From the NCBI RefSeq assembly GCF_947179165.1, contig NC_077240.1, positions 48,606,501 through 48,670,500 on the forward strand: DNA of 64,000 nucleotides, written 5' to 3'. This document shows, piece after piece, positions 1 to 10,640 of the stretch; within the stretch, counting starts at the first letter, position 1, and each line of letters starts with the position of its first letter. This stretch comes from Solanum dulcamara. Taxonomy: Eukaryota > Streptophyta > Magnoliopsida > Solanales > Solanaceae. The notes beneath the pieces were generated by a model. It worked only from the letters and a program-made list of their open reading frames with translations, was not told where the DNA came from and made no database searches. The translations under genes and the position numbers were made by a program.

Positions 1-479
1 TTGGCCTCCCTTAGCTCCAATGGGAAGAAGCTGTATAGAAAGGCACCTTTGAACTCTTCCCATCCTATCGGCCCTATTTTTTCATTCCTCTCAACAACCC
101 ATTATTTGTACCACACTCGAGCCACACCTTTGAGTTGATAGGCCACTAGCTCGGCCTTCTCATTTGGTGGCACACCCATGATAGCCACAATCTGATACAC
201 CTCATTAATGAACTCCATAGGGTCCTCATCTAGTTTAGAACCATCGAACTCGAGCAGATTCATCCTTTGGAAATCCCAAATCCTAGAGGCTGGATTTTGC
301 ATTTGGGGAGGAGGAACACCTAGATTCCCTTGGTTAGCTATGACTTGAGCTAACAAAGTAATAACACTATGAAAATCGGCGTGGGTTACCCCATCCTCAT
401 GATATTGGGCATTGGGAACCGGAGGAGTTTGGTCCTCATCGTCAACCCTTGTTCTTTGAGGTGCTCTTTCACGAGTCAT
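1..479 (-). pseudogene. gag: Ty3/gypsy gag, N-terminal part, broken
   Basis: Gag would form the cytoplasmic particle in which the element RNA is reverse transcribed. The start codon is at 477-479. A basic, proline-containing leader is followed by the conserved retrotransposon gag region (FDGSKLDEDPMEFINEV, then the VARVWYK block). An in-frame stop at about 99-101 follows WYK, but the same frame resumes as gag (WVVERNEKIG, then WEEFKGAFL) to the window edge, so the stop is a lesion rather than the natural end. It lies directly downstream of a primer-binding site and LTR read on the same strand, which fixes it as the 5' end of an element. The rest of gag and pol lie outside the window. Confidence 0.85.
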
Positions 480-677
480 TATCTAGAGAACACAAAATGG
501 GTCATTAGTCAAAGGAAAGCAGAGGACACTCTAAGGCACGACATGAATTTGAAAGAAGTGAAAATTTTCCTAAATGCCTCATAGTCTCCTCTTCATAATT
601 GTGGTGCACTTCATAACCATGAACAAGATCCTATTTGACGCGGTATGTTGGACTCCAAGGACCATTTAAAACCTCGG
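480..677 (-). other. untranslated leader between primer-binding site and gag
   Basis: This stretch separates the primer-binding site from the gag start and carries no coding signal. In such elements the leader normally holds packaging signals; none can be pinpointed here. Confidence 0.6.
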
Positions 678-689
678 GCTCTGATACCA
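678..689 (-). other. primer-binding site, initiator-Met tRNA
   Basis: Read on the minus strand this is TGGTATCAGAGC, an exact match to the complement of the plant initiator-methionine tRNA 3' end. It lies four bases inside the LTR end at 694, the expected spacing for priming minus-strand DNA synthesis. Confidence 0.9.
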
Positions 690-1067
690 AGTTTGTTACA
701 ACCTAAGCCTAGGGCCTAGATGTCATATGGTGAATGAGGAACCGAAAAGTACCTCAAACAAGCCTCTTAGCATTCTTTTAGCCTTTCATAGGTAATGATG
801 ATAAATAAACAAGCAAAAATCATAATAGTAAATCTTCAACTTACATATGTCCAACAATACTTCTAACTATTAGATTTAACGGGGCTAAGATAAGTCCCTA
901 GCTCACCCTCAATCATAATAGAAGAAATGCCATAGTAAAATATCTCAACATATCATAAGCTAGAAAGAAAAAAGAGTATTATTCCCGGAATATGGAAACT
1001 CACCAAAAGTAGTCTTCAATGAAATCTCAACTAGCCACGTGGAGGAGAACGAGGAGGAGCACTGGTC

Positions 1068-1125
1068 CCTACATGCTGATATCATGTAGGCAAAAGAGTA
1101 TGTGTTAGTACTTTGAATGTACTAA
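1068..1125 (-). other. two-hairpin module near LTR 3' end (family F)
   Basis: Hairpin 2 at 1068-1090 has an 8-bp perfect stem (CCTACATG pairing CATGTAGG) and a 7-nt loop. Hairpin 1 at 1105-1125 has a 7-bp perfect stem (TTAGTAC pairing GTACTAA) and a 7-nt loop. Both recur at the same LTR position in families A, B and C. Confidence 0.75.
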
Positions 1126-2443
1126 GTATGTAAGGATGCAAGAACATTGAGGAAACATTATAACATTTATATAATATAGAACATAATGTAATGCATGCAT
1201 AGTAAATCATATAGATATCCTTTAAAACATTCATTTTGTGGGAAAATAACCATAACCGACATTTAAGACCATGCGAGCTATTATATGGAATCCAACATAA
1301 CCCCCTACGTTGGTCGGGGAGACTACTTGCCAGGTAGAACTCCGTCATTTTCATTCATTTCCTTAACTTTAACTTTAAGGTCTATTTATGGATCAATTAA
1401 CCTAAGCTTACAAGGGCTCCTATGTTGGCACATAGTTAATGAGACAAGGGGTTGCTACTAGGATTCCCTTACCGAATCCCACCTCAATGCCTCATTCGGT
1501 GCTAAGTCAATCCCACAAAATAGTTTAATACTTTAAAATATTCATAGCATATAACTTGAGAATTTAAATATCATATTCGGTAGAATAGCTCATTAAAACA
1601 TTTGAAAATTCAAATATGCAAGAATTGTCCTTATTGAATAAAAAATCCATCATTCATATCATTTCATCATTCTTTATTTTTATAAGACTCCCTTTTGATC
1701 ATAGATATTGCTTTCACAAATATTCATTTGGAGTCAAGGCTTTCAAGTCAAACTTTATTAAAAACATAGTAAAACTAGGTGGGTTCAAATCACTTCAAGT
1801 TGCATATATATATGTAAATAAATATACATAAATACTTTAAAATCCAATAATTAAAAATGATGCTTTAAACAACCCACCATGAATTTCAAGAACCTTTAAA
1901 TAAATCAATAGAAGAATTATTTGCAAACCATCAATTCATACATATGAAATTATGTCGCATCAAAATAGACCAATAATTATTAGTTTAACCATGATTTATA
2001 CTATTAAGTAAAAATAAGAATTACCAAAAGAAAATATTACTTGAAATCAAGAGACTTAATTGAAAGAGTTTTTGGACTACATGGGTGGAAGAACCCATGG
2101 ATAAACACTCACATAATTTAGAGTAGAGTTTAAAGAAAATAAATATAATTTATCATATAATCAAAATAATTTAGACATGAGAGTGGAAGGAACACTCTCA
2201 TTGAAGCCTTACATACTTGGAATCCGAAGCTTTAGTCGAAACCGAAGGACTTAATGAACACTCTTGAGTCCTAGCTTTTCTTCCCTTCAGAACGTTTTGT
2301 GTACTACCCAGAATATATGAATCACCAGAATAGTATTTCTTCACTACTAAGAACTAAACTATATTTGAGAATGAGTAAAGAAGTGTATAGAGAGAAGGGT
2401 TGATTGAGAAAGCCTGATTAATAAAATGAGTAAATAAGATAGG

Positions 2444-2451
2444 TATTTATA
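2444..2451 (-). promoter_or_regulatory. TATA-like box of family-F LTR
   Basis: The minus strand reads CCTATAAATACC. The same string occurs at the equivalent place in the other family-F LTR (22846-22853), which supports it as the U3 promoter. Confidence 0.6.
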
Positions 2452-3006
2452 GGTGTGGAGGAGGGACCTAACAATAAATAAAATAATTATAAAGAAAAAA
2501 TCTAAAAATTTAATGGAAAATTGTGATGTCATGGGTGATGTTAAATGGAGGACAATTGATGTCAAATGTATCTAGATCTTTCCATGGTAGGTGAGATGAG
2601 TTCTTTTTAACAGAATACTCTTTTTCGGAGCTGTATTTGAATAAGATAAATTCCTTATTAATATTTGGTGTCTTCATAATAATTATAGATATGGAAGTCT
2701 AGTTTCATATTGTTCAAGAATCAACAATTTGGATAATCCTACTGTGAGATATGAGTTTTATTCTATAAACACTCCATTCCATCACAACATCCTGTCTTAC
2801 AATAATTAATTTATTTGGCCTACTTAACCTCCGAAACTTAAAATATGGTCTTCACAAAAGTTGTAGGTAATGATCTTATGGTTACTTAGAAATTTGTATC
2901 ACACAATTGGGACAATCTTATGAAAGGTTATACCCAAAATACAGAGTCTATATCATTTTAGGCGAGAATTGAAATATCGTATACAACGTTTTTAGGGTAT
3001 GTTACA

Positions 3007-3811
3007 TTGGCTGGCCAACTTAAAATTTTTTTGTGCTTAACATAAGCCCAAAATAATAACCCCAAATAGGTCCAATTTGAAATTTAAAATATATGTTTGA
3101 GGCTAATCCAAAAATGTGATTGAGGAGAAATCAACTAAAAGTCATGTTTTTCTTCATAGTCAACAATTTTGTTAACAAAAATACGAAAGTTGTTTTTTTG
3201 TCTTTTCATGAAGGAGTTTGAATTTGTAAGAGAGAGAAGGAAGACTTAGTTGCTACAAAAGTTGAAAAATAGAAAAAACCATGATAAAAGGGTGGGGTGG
3301 CTACTCGAGAGTTTAGGAGATTATTTCTTTCTTTTGTAAACAAAATCTGATATGATTTCTGAAGGGCTTCTGAGTTTGGGCCTTATTTTGGATCAAGTAG
3401 GTTGAAATAATTGGGAAGAATTTTATTTGGGCTATTATAAGGCTGGATTTTGCACTCTTTTTCTTTTTTAAATTAATTCTTTTGAGCTTCTAATTTAGTA
3501 ACTAGTGCACTATATAATATATATGTAACAATTAAAGTACTAATATTATATATTTTTGCTAATGATTTAGCAAAATATTGACTTATAACTAATTTAATAA
3601 ATAAGAAACTTGAAATAAGATGATGACAATAGAATATTTTAAAAGATAACTTTATTACTAACAAAAACATAGAGATCATAAAACAATAGGTAATAATAGT
3701 AGTAGTAGTAGTAGTAACTATAATTATTAACTTAGTAAATATAATTATTAACTTAGAAGCTCAAACAAGAATTTAACTTAAAGAAATGGGGGTAAAAATT
3801 GGGTGTCAACA
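3007..3811 (-). mobile_element. possible LTR fragment starting TGTTGACACCC
   Basis: The minus strand from 3811 reads TGTTGACACCCAATTTTTAC, which resembles the 5' terminus of a plant LTR. The rest is AT-rich and shows no coding. The family-F LTR abuts it at 3006. No matching second LTR or primer-binding site is visible, so this rests on one terminus and is tentative. Confidence 0.35.
3693..3717. repeat. (TAG)n microsatellite
   Basis: About seven AGT/TAG triplets in a row. They are followed by two copies of ATAATTATTAACTTAG (from about 3719 and 3740). Confidence 0.85.
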
Positions 3812-4829
3812 GCTATACATCTTTGACCGGAGATGATGAAAGATTTTTTGGGCCTAGAAGTTGACGTAGTAGCCATTTTTGACCCGACATCATTGTTGAA
3901 TCGTTTATGAATATATGGGGACAAGAAAAAAATATGAAAATATTAGGACCAAACTTTAATTTCCAAGTCACCTAAATATCTCCAATTGCACGACAATCAG
4001 GCCAAATGTAGTTCAAGAATGATGAAATAAGGTGGAGTGAGTTTAGAACATCATCATTTAAAAAAATTCTCCAATATCGATGAATGATGATAATGCAGAT
4101 AAAGGCGGCTAAAGAAAAAATCAGGATTGAACAAGTGAAGAATAATTTAAAAATGGAGTGAAGAAAAATGGAAAGAGGATAAAGAGTGACAATTTAAAGA
4201 GAATCAAAGTCAATTGAAACTCATACTCAACAAAGAAGAAAGATATTGAAAGGAATGAAGCAAATACTAGCCAAAAAATTGTCCCAGTATCAATTTATGA
4301 TAAGACTGGATTTTAAGACTCGTAAAGAGAATGAAGAATAAGGTTAAAGATAATTATAATAGTGCTAAAGGATGTATGATTTGTTTATGAATATGGAAAA
4401 ATATGATGTGAAAATTCCTACATATTCCGAACTGTAGGACGTAGGTTGAGTAGAGTTCGAGAGTAGATCCTTGATCATTGTTGGTAAGTTTGACTCTCCA
4501 ACAAATTGTCCATTTTACTGCTTAGATAAAGTTCCCCATTGCATTATGTCTCTTGTTGCTGCATGTGGATTATGCTTCCTTCCAAGTATTGATAAAATTG
4601 CTAGCAAGTAATGTAAATATGAAATAATGTAAATAAAATTCTTACGACAAAGATCATAAATGAATGCCTCCACTATAAACTGATGCTCTAGATGCAATTA
4701 ATCAAATATGCATCATTTTGTTTAATTTTAAACAACTGCTCCAAATTGTGTTCCTGTAAAATCTAACAGACTGAGCAGAAATGTTAGCAAAAGCAAACAT
4801 ATATACAAAGCTCAAACTCTCAAGAAAAC
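3812..4829. other. unassigned AT-rich stretch
   Basis: No transposon protein, RNA gene or long frame is recognised. On the minus strand near 4515-4600 a short frame reads GRKHNPHAATRDIMQWG with an AG just upstream, and 4730-4790 has mixed composition. Either could be a host exon relic, but I cannot identify them. Confidence 0.4.
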
Positions 4830-4830
4830 T

Positions 4831-5175
4831 AAAAGATGGCATGCAACACTCATATGTATATTTTAAAGGTAAATAATTAAAGCATTGGAGATGTCTCATT
4901 AAAGATAGATGAGCTTTTCATGAAATTTGAAAGAAAGCATGCAACACTCATATGTATATTTAAAAATAAATAAATAATTAAAGCATAGCAAGATGTCTCA
5001 TTAATGAAAGATGATGTTTTTAAGAAATATAAATAATTAAGGCATTGCGAGATATCAAATTAAAGATAGATGAGCTTTTCAAGAAAATTAAAATATTGTA
5101 TGCGGTGCTCATATGCATATTTTAATACTAAATAATTAAGGTATTTTGAGATGTCTTGTTAAAGATAGATGAGCT
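4831..5175. repeat. degenerate ~98-bp tandem repeat, about 3.5 copies
   Basis: The string GCATGCAACACTCATATG starts at 4839 and again at 4937, 98 bp apart. A diverged copy (ATGCGGTGCTCATATG) lies near 5100. The linked strings AAATAATTAA, GATGTCTCATTAA and AAAGATAGATGAGCTT recur in each unit. The third unit lacks the GCATGC part. The repeat runs directly into the 30-bp minisatellite. Confidence 0.75.
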
Positions 5176-5470
5176 TAAAATGTCTTATTAGAAGGTAAGA
5201 TAACCCAACATATCCTATTTTAGGGTGGATGGACCCGATATGCTCTATTTTAGGGTGAATAAACCCAATGCATCCTATTTTAGGGTGGATGCACCCAAAA
5301 TATCCAATTAGAGGGTGGACAAACTTGATATGTCCTATTTTAGGGTGGACAAAGCCAATATGTCTTAATTTAGGGTAGACTAACCAAATATATCCTATTT
5401 TAGGGTGGAAGGACCAGATATACTCTACTTTAGGGTGAATGAACCCAATGTATCCTATTGTAGGGTGGAT
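5176..5470. repeat. 30-bp minisatellite, left arm (~10 units)
   Basis: The unit carries CCTATTTTAGGGTGGA plus a variable AAACCCAATAT part, with a steady 30-bp period. Because 30 is a multiple of three, both strands stay open over long runs and translate as 10-residue repeats; the minus-strand frame 5159-5515 is such a product. The array is interrupted at 5470 by a solo LTR and resumes at 7556. Confidence 0.9.
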
Positions 5471-5539
5471 TATAAGACCCCAGAAGTTGAAAAGTCGAAC
5501 AAAAAATGAACTCAAGGAAATTTGGGTAGTCCTCAGGTT

Positions 5540-5830
5540 TACGAGTATTTCTATGACTCGTAGGGACCTTCACTAGTCGTTTGATGACTCGTGAGGGAGT
5601 CTATGACTCGTAGAAACCATTCGTAGTGTAGGGTATGAACACCTGCAACTATCAAGCCTCAGAATCCATTCTACGACTCAATAGGATGAGTTGGAGAGGA
5701 GTTGATGACTCGTAAAAATGAGTCTTACAAAAACTTCAGAGACCTAATTTTTAAGGTATTTTTCCAAAATCTGCAAGACGAGTCATTTTGACGACTCATC
5801 ACTATTTCTACAACTCGTAGAGTCAATTCA
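5540..5830. repeat. U3 palindrome cluster, ACGAGTC/GACTCGT type
   Basis: GACTCGT occurs at 5555, 5586, 5605 and 5707. Inverted forms and variants occur at 5541, 5672 and 5777-5797, the last as facing GAGTC and GACTC arms. The cluster ends about 100 bp before the TATA-like box. Confidence 0.75.
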
Positions 5831-5923
5831 TAGGATCAAATTCAGATTTTTAATGAAGTTATTTATGTCTTTTCCCAAGTTTGGTTCAATGAACCTAGAT
5901 ACTTTTATGGCCAAGTTCAAAGT

Positions 5924-5933
5924 CTATATATAT
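5924..5933 (+). promoter_or_regulatory. TATA-like box of family-A LTR
   Basis: CTATATATAT about 450 bp into the LTR, downstream of the palindrome cluster and upstream of a C/T-rich leader. Confidence 0.5.
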
Positions 5934-7116
5934 CAAATTCTTCAAATGCCCCTCCTATTTAATTCATTCTTCAAATTTCCCTAAGGCAAGATTATAAATT
6001 CTCTCTCAAGCTTCTCCTACAAATTCAAGCTAGGGTTTTAATTTCATAAAGGTTTTCTCTCTAATTCTAAGTTGATTTTATCAAAGTATGTGGAAATTGA
6101 TCCATAGGTTCCTTTCACCCATGGAGTCCCAAGTTTTTTCTCAAAAATCTCATGAAATTTTATTATTTTTAAACTCTAATTTTGATGAATTGTGTTTCAA
6201 TTACATTTTTAATTCTTACTAGTGATCATTATAAGCATATTTCTACATAAATTACATGATTTCAAGTTGAATTGTGAATGACCATGCATGAAGCTATTTT
6301 CAATAATGATACATATGTAGTATGATTATGGAGTTCAATGATTTTAAGTATTCTTACGGTTTTTATCAAAATTGACTAGGTATATGATTTTACTCTAAAT
6401 TTAAGTATGAATTATGATCATGAATTACAATTATGTTAAAGTTATAAATTTCATGCAAGTTATGAAGAAAGGTGACTTAGAATCCTTAATTTGTGACCTA
6501 GGAACCTAATAACACGAATTATGTAAGTATAGTATTATGATGTTGAAAGGCAACTTATAACATTACATGTATGACATGAAAATATGATATATGAAGTTTA
6601 TGAGTTATGTTAAGTATGCTTACTATGTTACGTATTCCGTGGAATTTGACCTAACACCGAATGATGACTAGAGGTGGGGGCTCGAACTATGGGGTCTTTA
6701 TACAAAGTCTCTTGTCTCATAACTACATACCACCATAGGATTTGCCTTATGGCCTAGATAGTGGATCCATTTATAGCGTATTTATATGACACGCCTAGCA
6801 GGGTAGAGTCTACCTTGGAAAGTAGATTCCCCTTTCCTCCATTATATGAGGAGACATCGGAATTCCATGTTATAGCTTGCATCATGTTATTGTCGGTTAT
6901 GGTTCTATCCTACATATATATGGTCCCTTTTATGTTTTAAATGGCTAATCCTATCCCACATATGTATACTTTCTTTATGTCCATTTATGATTTCAACTAT
7001 GTCTTTTAAAGGTTTTGATCATTATGATTTTTGCATGACTTTACGTATCCTTTTTATTATGTACGTTATTTGATCATTGCATCCTATGATTTATATTGCA
7101 TGTCATGCCTACATAC

Positions 7117-7174
7117 TTAGTACAATCAAACATACTAACACATATTTGTTGCCTACATTGTCTCATAATGTAGG
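7117..7174 (+). other. two-hairpin module near LTR 3' end (family A)
   Basis: Hairpin 1 at 7117-7138 pairs TTAGTA with TACTAA. Hairpin 2 at 7152-7174 is CCTACATT, a 7-nt loop, then AATGTAGG, with a perfect 8-bp stem. The last stem pair is T:A here and G:C in families B and F. Confidence 0.75.
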
Positions 7175-7555
7175 GGTTGAGGATCACATTCATACATGTG
7201 GCTAGTTGAGTTCCTTTCGGTGAAGTGTTGGTGAGTCCTCATCTTATTGAGGGAGAGTTATGACTTTGTTCTACCCTAAAAACTTCTTTACTTCATTCAT
7301 GTTTGAGGATAAGCTAGGGACATGTATTATCCCCCGCCCGTCTAAAGTACTAAAGGCATTGTTGGACAAAATGATAAAGAGTCTATATAGTCAAGTGATA
7401 TTCTTCTTTTATGATTCATGATTTAGACTCTTCCTATGTTATTTTTGCATTTAATTTACTTTATGTATGATTTATGATATATCAAGAGGCTTGGTTGGAG
7501 TCCTTCGGGGTTTCAATCGACGTGTTACGACTAGACCCTAGGTCGGGTCGTGATA

Positions 7556-7935
7556 TAGATGGACCAAATATATCCAATTCGAGGGTAGGCGAACTTGATA
7601 TGTCCCATTTTAGGGTAGAAAAACCCAATATATCTTATTTCAGGGTAGACTAACCCAATATATCCTATTTTAGGCTGGACGAACACAAAGCATCCTATTT
7701 AGGATGAATAGACCCAATATATCTTATTTGAGGGTGGACAAACCACTTATATCCTATTTTAAGGTGGACAAATCCATTATATCCTATTATATGATAGATA
7801 AATCTAATATGTCCTATTTTAGGGTGGACAAACCCAATACATCCTATTTTAGGGTGGATGGACCTAATATGTTCTATTTAAGGGTGGACGAACCCAATGT
7901 GTCCTATTTTAGGGTGGACAAACCTATTATATGGT
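7556..7935. repeat. 30-bp minisatellite, right arm (~12 units)
   Basis: This continues the left arm with the same unit. The plus-strand frame 7704-7973 translates as repeated RVDKPNISYF-like decamers, a by-product of the period. Some units are shortened (near 7700). Confidence 0.9.
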
Positions 7936-8819
7936 GCAAACTTATAAATATAAATTGTGGTGCAACGCAATGAGATTGGGGAAATTTCTTTGTTGTAGCA
8001 AACATTTAGAACCTAGTTTGAAGAGCTTGTTGTAGTGCCTTTGCAATATTGAATATTTAAGGAGTGGTGCCTTTTGTAATAGTGAACATTAATGGTGCGG
8101 TACTTTACAATAGTGCATATGATGCCTATAATTTAGGAGCTTCAACTTTGATGAAAAATTGTTTCATATAAAATCCTGCGCTCAAAGAAAAATTATAAAT
8201 TTCAAATTTGATTTTCGTTGATGTTGCACAATCTGAATCTCACAAAATTTGGCTTAATGTTGAGCTTTGTGGTGTTATCTTTCACGGATAACTAAAACCA
8301 ACCTCTGGATTACTTAAAGAAAACTTGTTAGTATAAAAGAAAATGGTTGCATTGCTTTGAATCATGAAGTTTTGACTTTAAATCTGCATTTCTTGTTGCT
8401 ATGTTATTGAAGTAATTTGATGGCGTGAATATTAATTTTGATCCCAACTTCTACCTTTTTGAAGAATAATAAGACCTCTGTAAAACTGTCCCACTCTTGC
8501 TCTTAGGGGAAAATGAAAATTGTGTATTATATTGAGACCGAACCAAACATAGGTGCTATGTATGCCACTATTAACAAGAATCAGGTCACACGTATTTCAT
8601 TATAAAAGTTTAGAAATGATTGCAAAATAGTAGGTACTCCTTAAAGAAGGAGAATAAAGAATGATATTCTTAGGCTGCAAAGATAATGTCCTTGTTAATC
8701 CTCTTGACTTGTTGCATGTGTTCTCTTCAAATGCTTCGGTGCCAATTTTGATGGATCACCCTTCACAACAATTGCACTCGTATTTGTGAATTACCATTGT
8801 TGGTTGCAGTCTATAATTA
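7936..8819. other. unassigned AT-rich stretch
   Basis: No protein match is recognised. A loose repetition of GTGCC/TTTGTAATAGTGAA-like words occurs at 8030-8120. The right end may include decayed downstream sequence of the neighbouring gag relic. Confidence 0.4.
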
Positions 8820-10220
8820 TAGCTTTATCTTTCACTTTTAATCATCCTTTGAATCTTGAATTTCAATGTAGGACAATCTTCAATGTCATGTCCTTGATGT
8901 TTGAATGGTAAGCACAAATCTTGGATGGATCAAAATTTTAAGGCGTGTGCTCAGATATAAACCCTTTTCTTGATTGTAGGAGTCTATTTATTCTCAATTT
9001 GTCAAATATGTTTGCATATGGCTCATCCATAGAAGTGAAGGGAAATGATTTCATCTTCCTTTGTTATCGCGAGCTATATTGTGGTTGGTGAAACTGTTGT
9101 TGGAAAGAAGGATGGAAATGCACATTGCAAAAGTTGGAAGTGGCATGCAATTACAAAAATTAATGACTTTGATAGTGCTGCAGTTGATGCATAATCATGA
9201 AAGTTGAGTTATTTTCTCTCATTTTGCTTTGCAGATTTTTTGGTATCTTCGGTTGGAAGGTTTGGTGGACAATTTGTGTTGTTGCGTTATCTATAATTCT
9301 TTATCCTTGAATAACACTTTCTAATTCTTTGCCAATTCCAATCAAGTCAGAGAAATTATGTGCATAAGTTCCAAAAAGCCTTTCATAATATAGCCCTTCT
9401 TGAACATCGATGAAGGCAAAGATCAATTCCTTTTTAGGAAGTGGAGGATGCATTTTTGAAGCTTCTAACCTCTATCTTATGTCTTATTCTTGAAAATATT
9501 CATGGGGTATTTTCCTTACTTTGAGAAAATTGGATGTATTCAAATCATTTTCATTATCTAACTCATATTGGTTTACAAATTCACGAGCCATATCATTGAA
9601 TGAATAATCTCATTCGTATGGTTTTATCATATCCAATTCCAATTAATCTACTGCAATAATTCATTAAGTGAGTGACTGGATTTCCTTTCCCATTAAATGT
9701 ATTAAAATTAGGTAACGTATACCCTGGCGGAAGTTCAACATTTGTGTGTACACACAAATTTTCATATTTCAAATTTTGATAATTTCTTGAGCACAACTCT
9801 TCATCCAAAGTTTTCCTCAGATTGTGGAGCTTTTTTTTTCAAATCTTCATGGCACTGGATATCCTTATCATGTCTAGAACATAAACAAGCTACTAGTTGA
9901 TCCTGCTTGTTTTCTTTGAAAGGAAGCATAATTATGAGAGAATGGATATTTTGCATCATAGTGACTTGAAAATTATTGGAATTGATAGTGTATATTGAAG
10001 AAATTTGTGGAGAGATTGCATAGGTAGAAGAGGGGCGAGGAGATATGGTTAAACAAATATTCAGAGTTAAACTCGAAGTTTTAGAATTGATAGGAAAAAG
10101 GTTAAAAGTAGTGTCCAGATTCACCAAATTGTTTCTTCAAACTACATTTTTCTCACAATCATTACATTGTGCTTGCACCGATCCCATGTCGCTGTTGAAT
10201 GCTTTGAATCTATCTACCAT
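8820..10220 (-). pseudogene. gag: gag relic of a second gypsy lineage (Tat/Ogre-like)
   Basis: The start codon is at 10218-10220 (MVDRFKAFNSD), followed by a stop and a frame with LVACLCSRHDKD. At 9593-9808 the frame reads YENLCVHTNVELPPGYTLP and then FNTFNGKGNPVTHLMNYCS, the hallmark gag core of Tat/Ogre-type plant elements. Further on, pieces of gag continue in shifting frames: LPKKELIFAFIDVQ, then MDEPYANIFDKLRI (about 9000-9038) and an ICAYHS cysteine/histidine remnant (about 8878-8937). Several stops and frameshifts show it is dead. No matching LTR is identified on either side. The lineage label is by recognition only. Confidence 0.7.
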
Positions 10221-10610
10221 TATAGTTTCGCCTTAAAGAAAATTCACGGCCAAGACAGTGTTCAATGCTAGGTAACCTCTAAAGAGAAAAATAAAACTAT
10301 AAATACAAAATAAAGTGTTAGTGCATGAGAATATATGCATATGAAATAAATACAAAAATTGATAAAGTATTAGATAAAATATATTTTTCATGATTTTGTA
10401 GAATAAGAGCTCTATACTAGAGGAGATGACTTAAGTTGAGAACATATGGACAAAAATGATTTTTTAGTTAGTAGGATCTAACGCTGGAAAAGCAACAAAA
10501 GGATGCAAAAATTATCAGGAGTAGAATGATTAGTTTAGAGAAAGGTTGACTCATGTCGAACACCAAATCTTGACTTTGACTTGATACTTATCCTTTGTGA
10601 ACTCTAGCAT
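10221..10610. other. unassigned, probable leader of the gag relic
   Basis: AT-rich DNA between the gag start and the next LTR. It may be the 5' leader of the minus-strand element, but no primer-binding site is seen. Confidence 0.4.
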
Positions 10611-10640
10611 TGTCATGACCCTCTAGGTTATTTTTAGTTA

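Larger units (their letters stand above)
694..3006 (-). mobile_element. 5' LTR, family F
   Basis: Read on the minus strand the LTR starts TGTAACATACCC at 3006 and ends TTGTAACA at 694, next to the primer-binding site. Length is about 2.3 kb. A second, truncated copy of the family lies at 22725-24875 on the plus strand. Internal marks are a TATA-like box, the conserved block containing 'CACCGAAT' and 'GTGCCAACATAGG', and two hairpins near the 3' end. A 90-codon frame at 1082-1354 is also open in the second copy, but it lies in this shared LTR block and is probably not a gene. Confidence 0.85.
5471..7555 (+). mobile_element. solo LTR, family A
   Basis: It starts TATAAGACCCCAGAAG (related LTRs start TGTAAGACC) and ends GGTCGGGTCGTGATA (GTGACA expected). 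Flanks are TGGAT at 5466-5470 and TAGAT at 7556-7560, a 5-bp target-site duplication with one G-to-A change. Removing the LTR and one duplicate restores an uninterrupted minisatellite unit, so this was a clean insertion followed by LTR-LTR recombination. It contains a GACTCGT palindrome cluster, a TATA-like box at 5924-5933 and the two-hairpin module. Confidence 0.88.

Noticed and set aside
1082..1354. 90-codon frame similar to one at 24210-24482, suggesting a conserved small protein
   Set aside because: Both lie in the same block of homologous family-F LTRs and start and end at equivalent places; shared ancestry of non-coding LTR sequence explains it, and the family-A, B and C versions are not open over the same length.
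4515..4899. Possible host exon relics on the minus strand
   Set aside because: Frames are short and I recognise no family; kept only as an unassigned note.
5176..7935. CRISPR-like array
   Set aside because: Units are contiguous and degenerate with no unique spacers, and the setting is plant retrotransposon DNA.
5159..7973. Repeat-bearing frames with 10-residue periodicity that resemble a repeat protein
   Set aside because: A 30-bp tandem repeat keeps any stop-free frame open on either strand; no start context, signal or non-repeat domain accompanies it.
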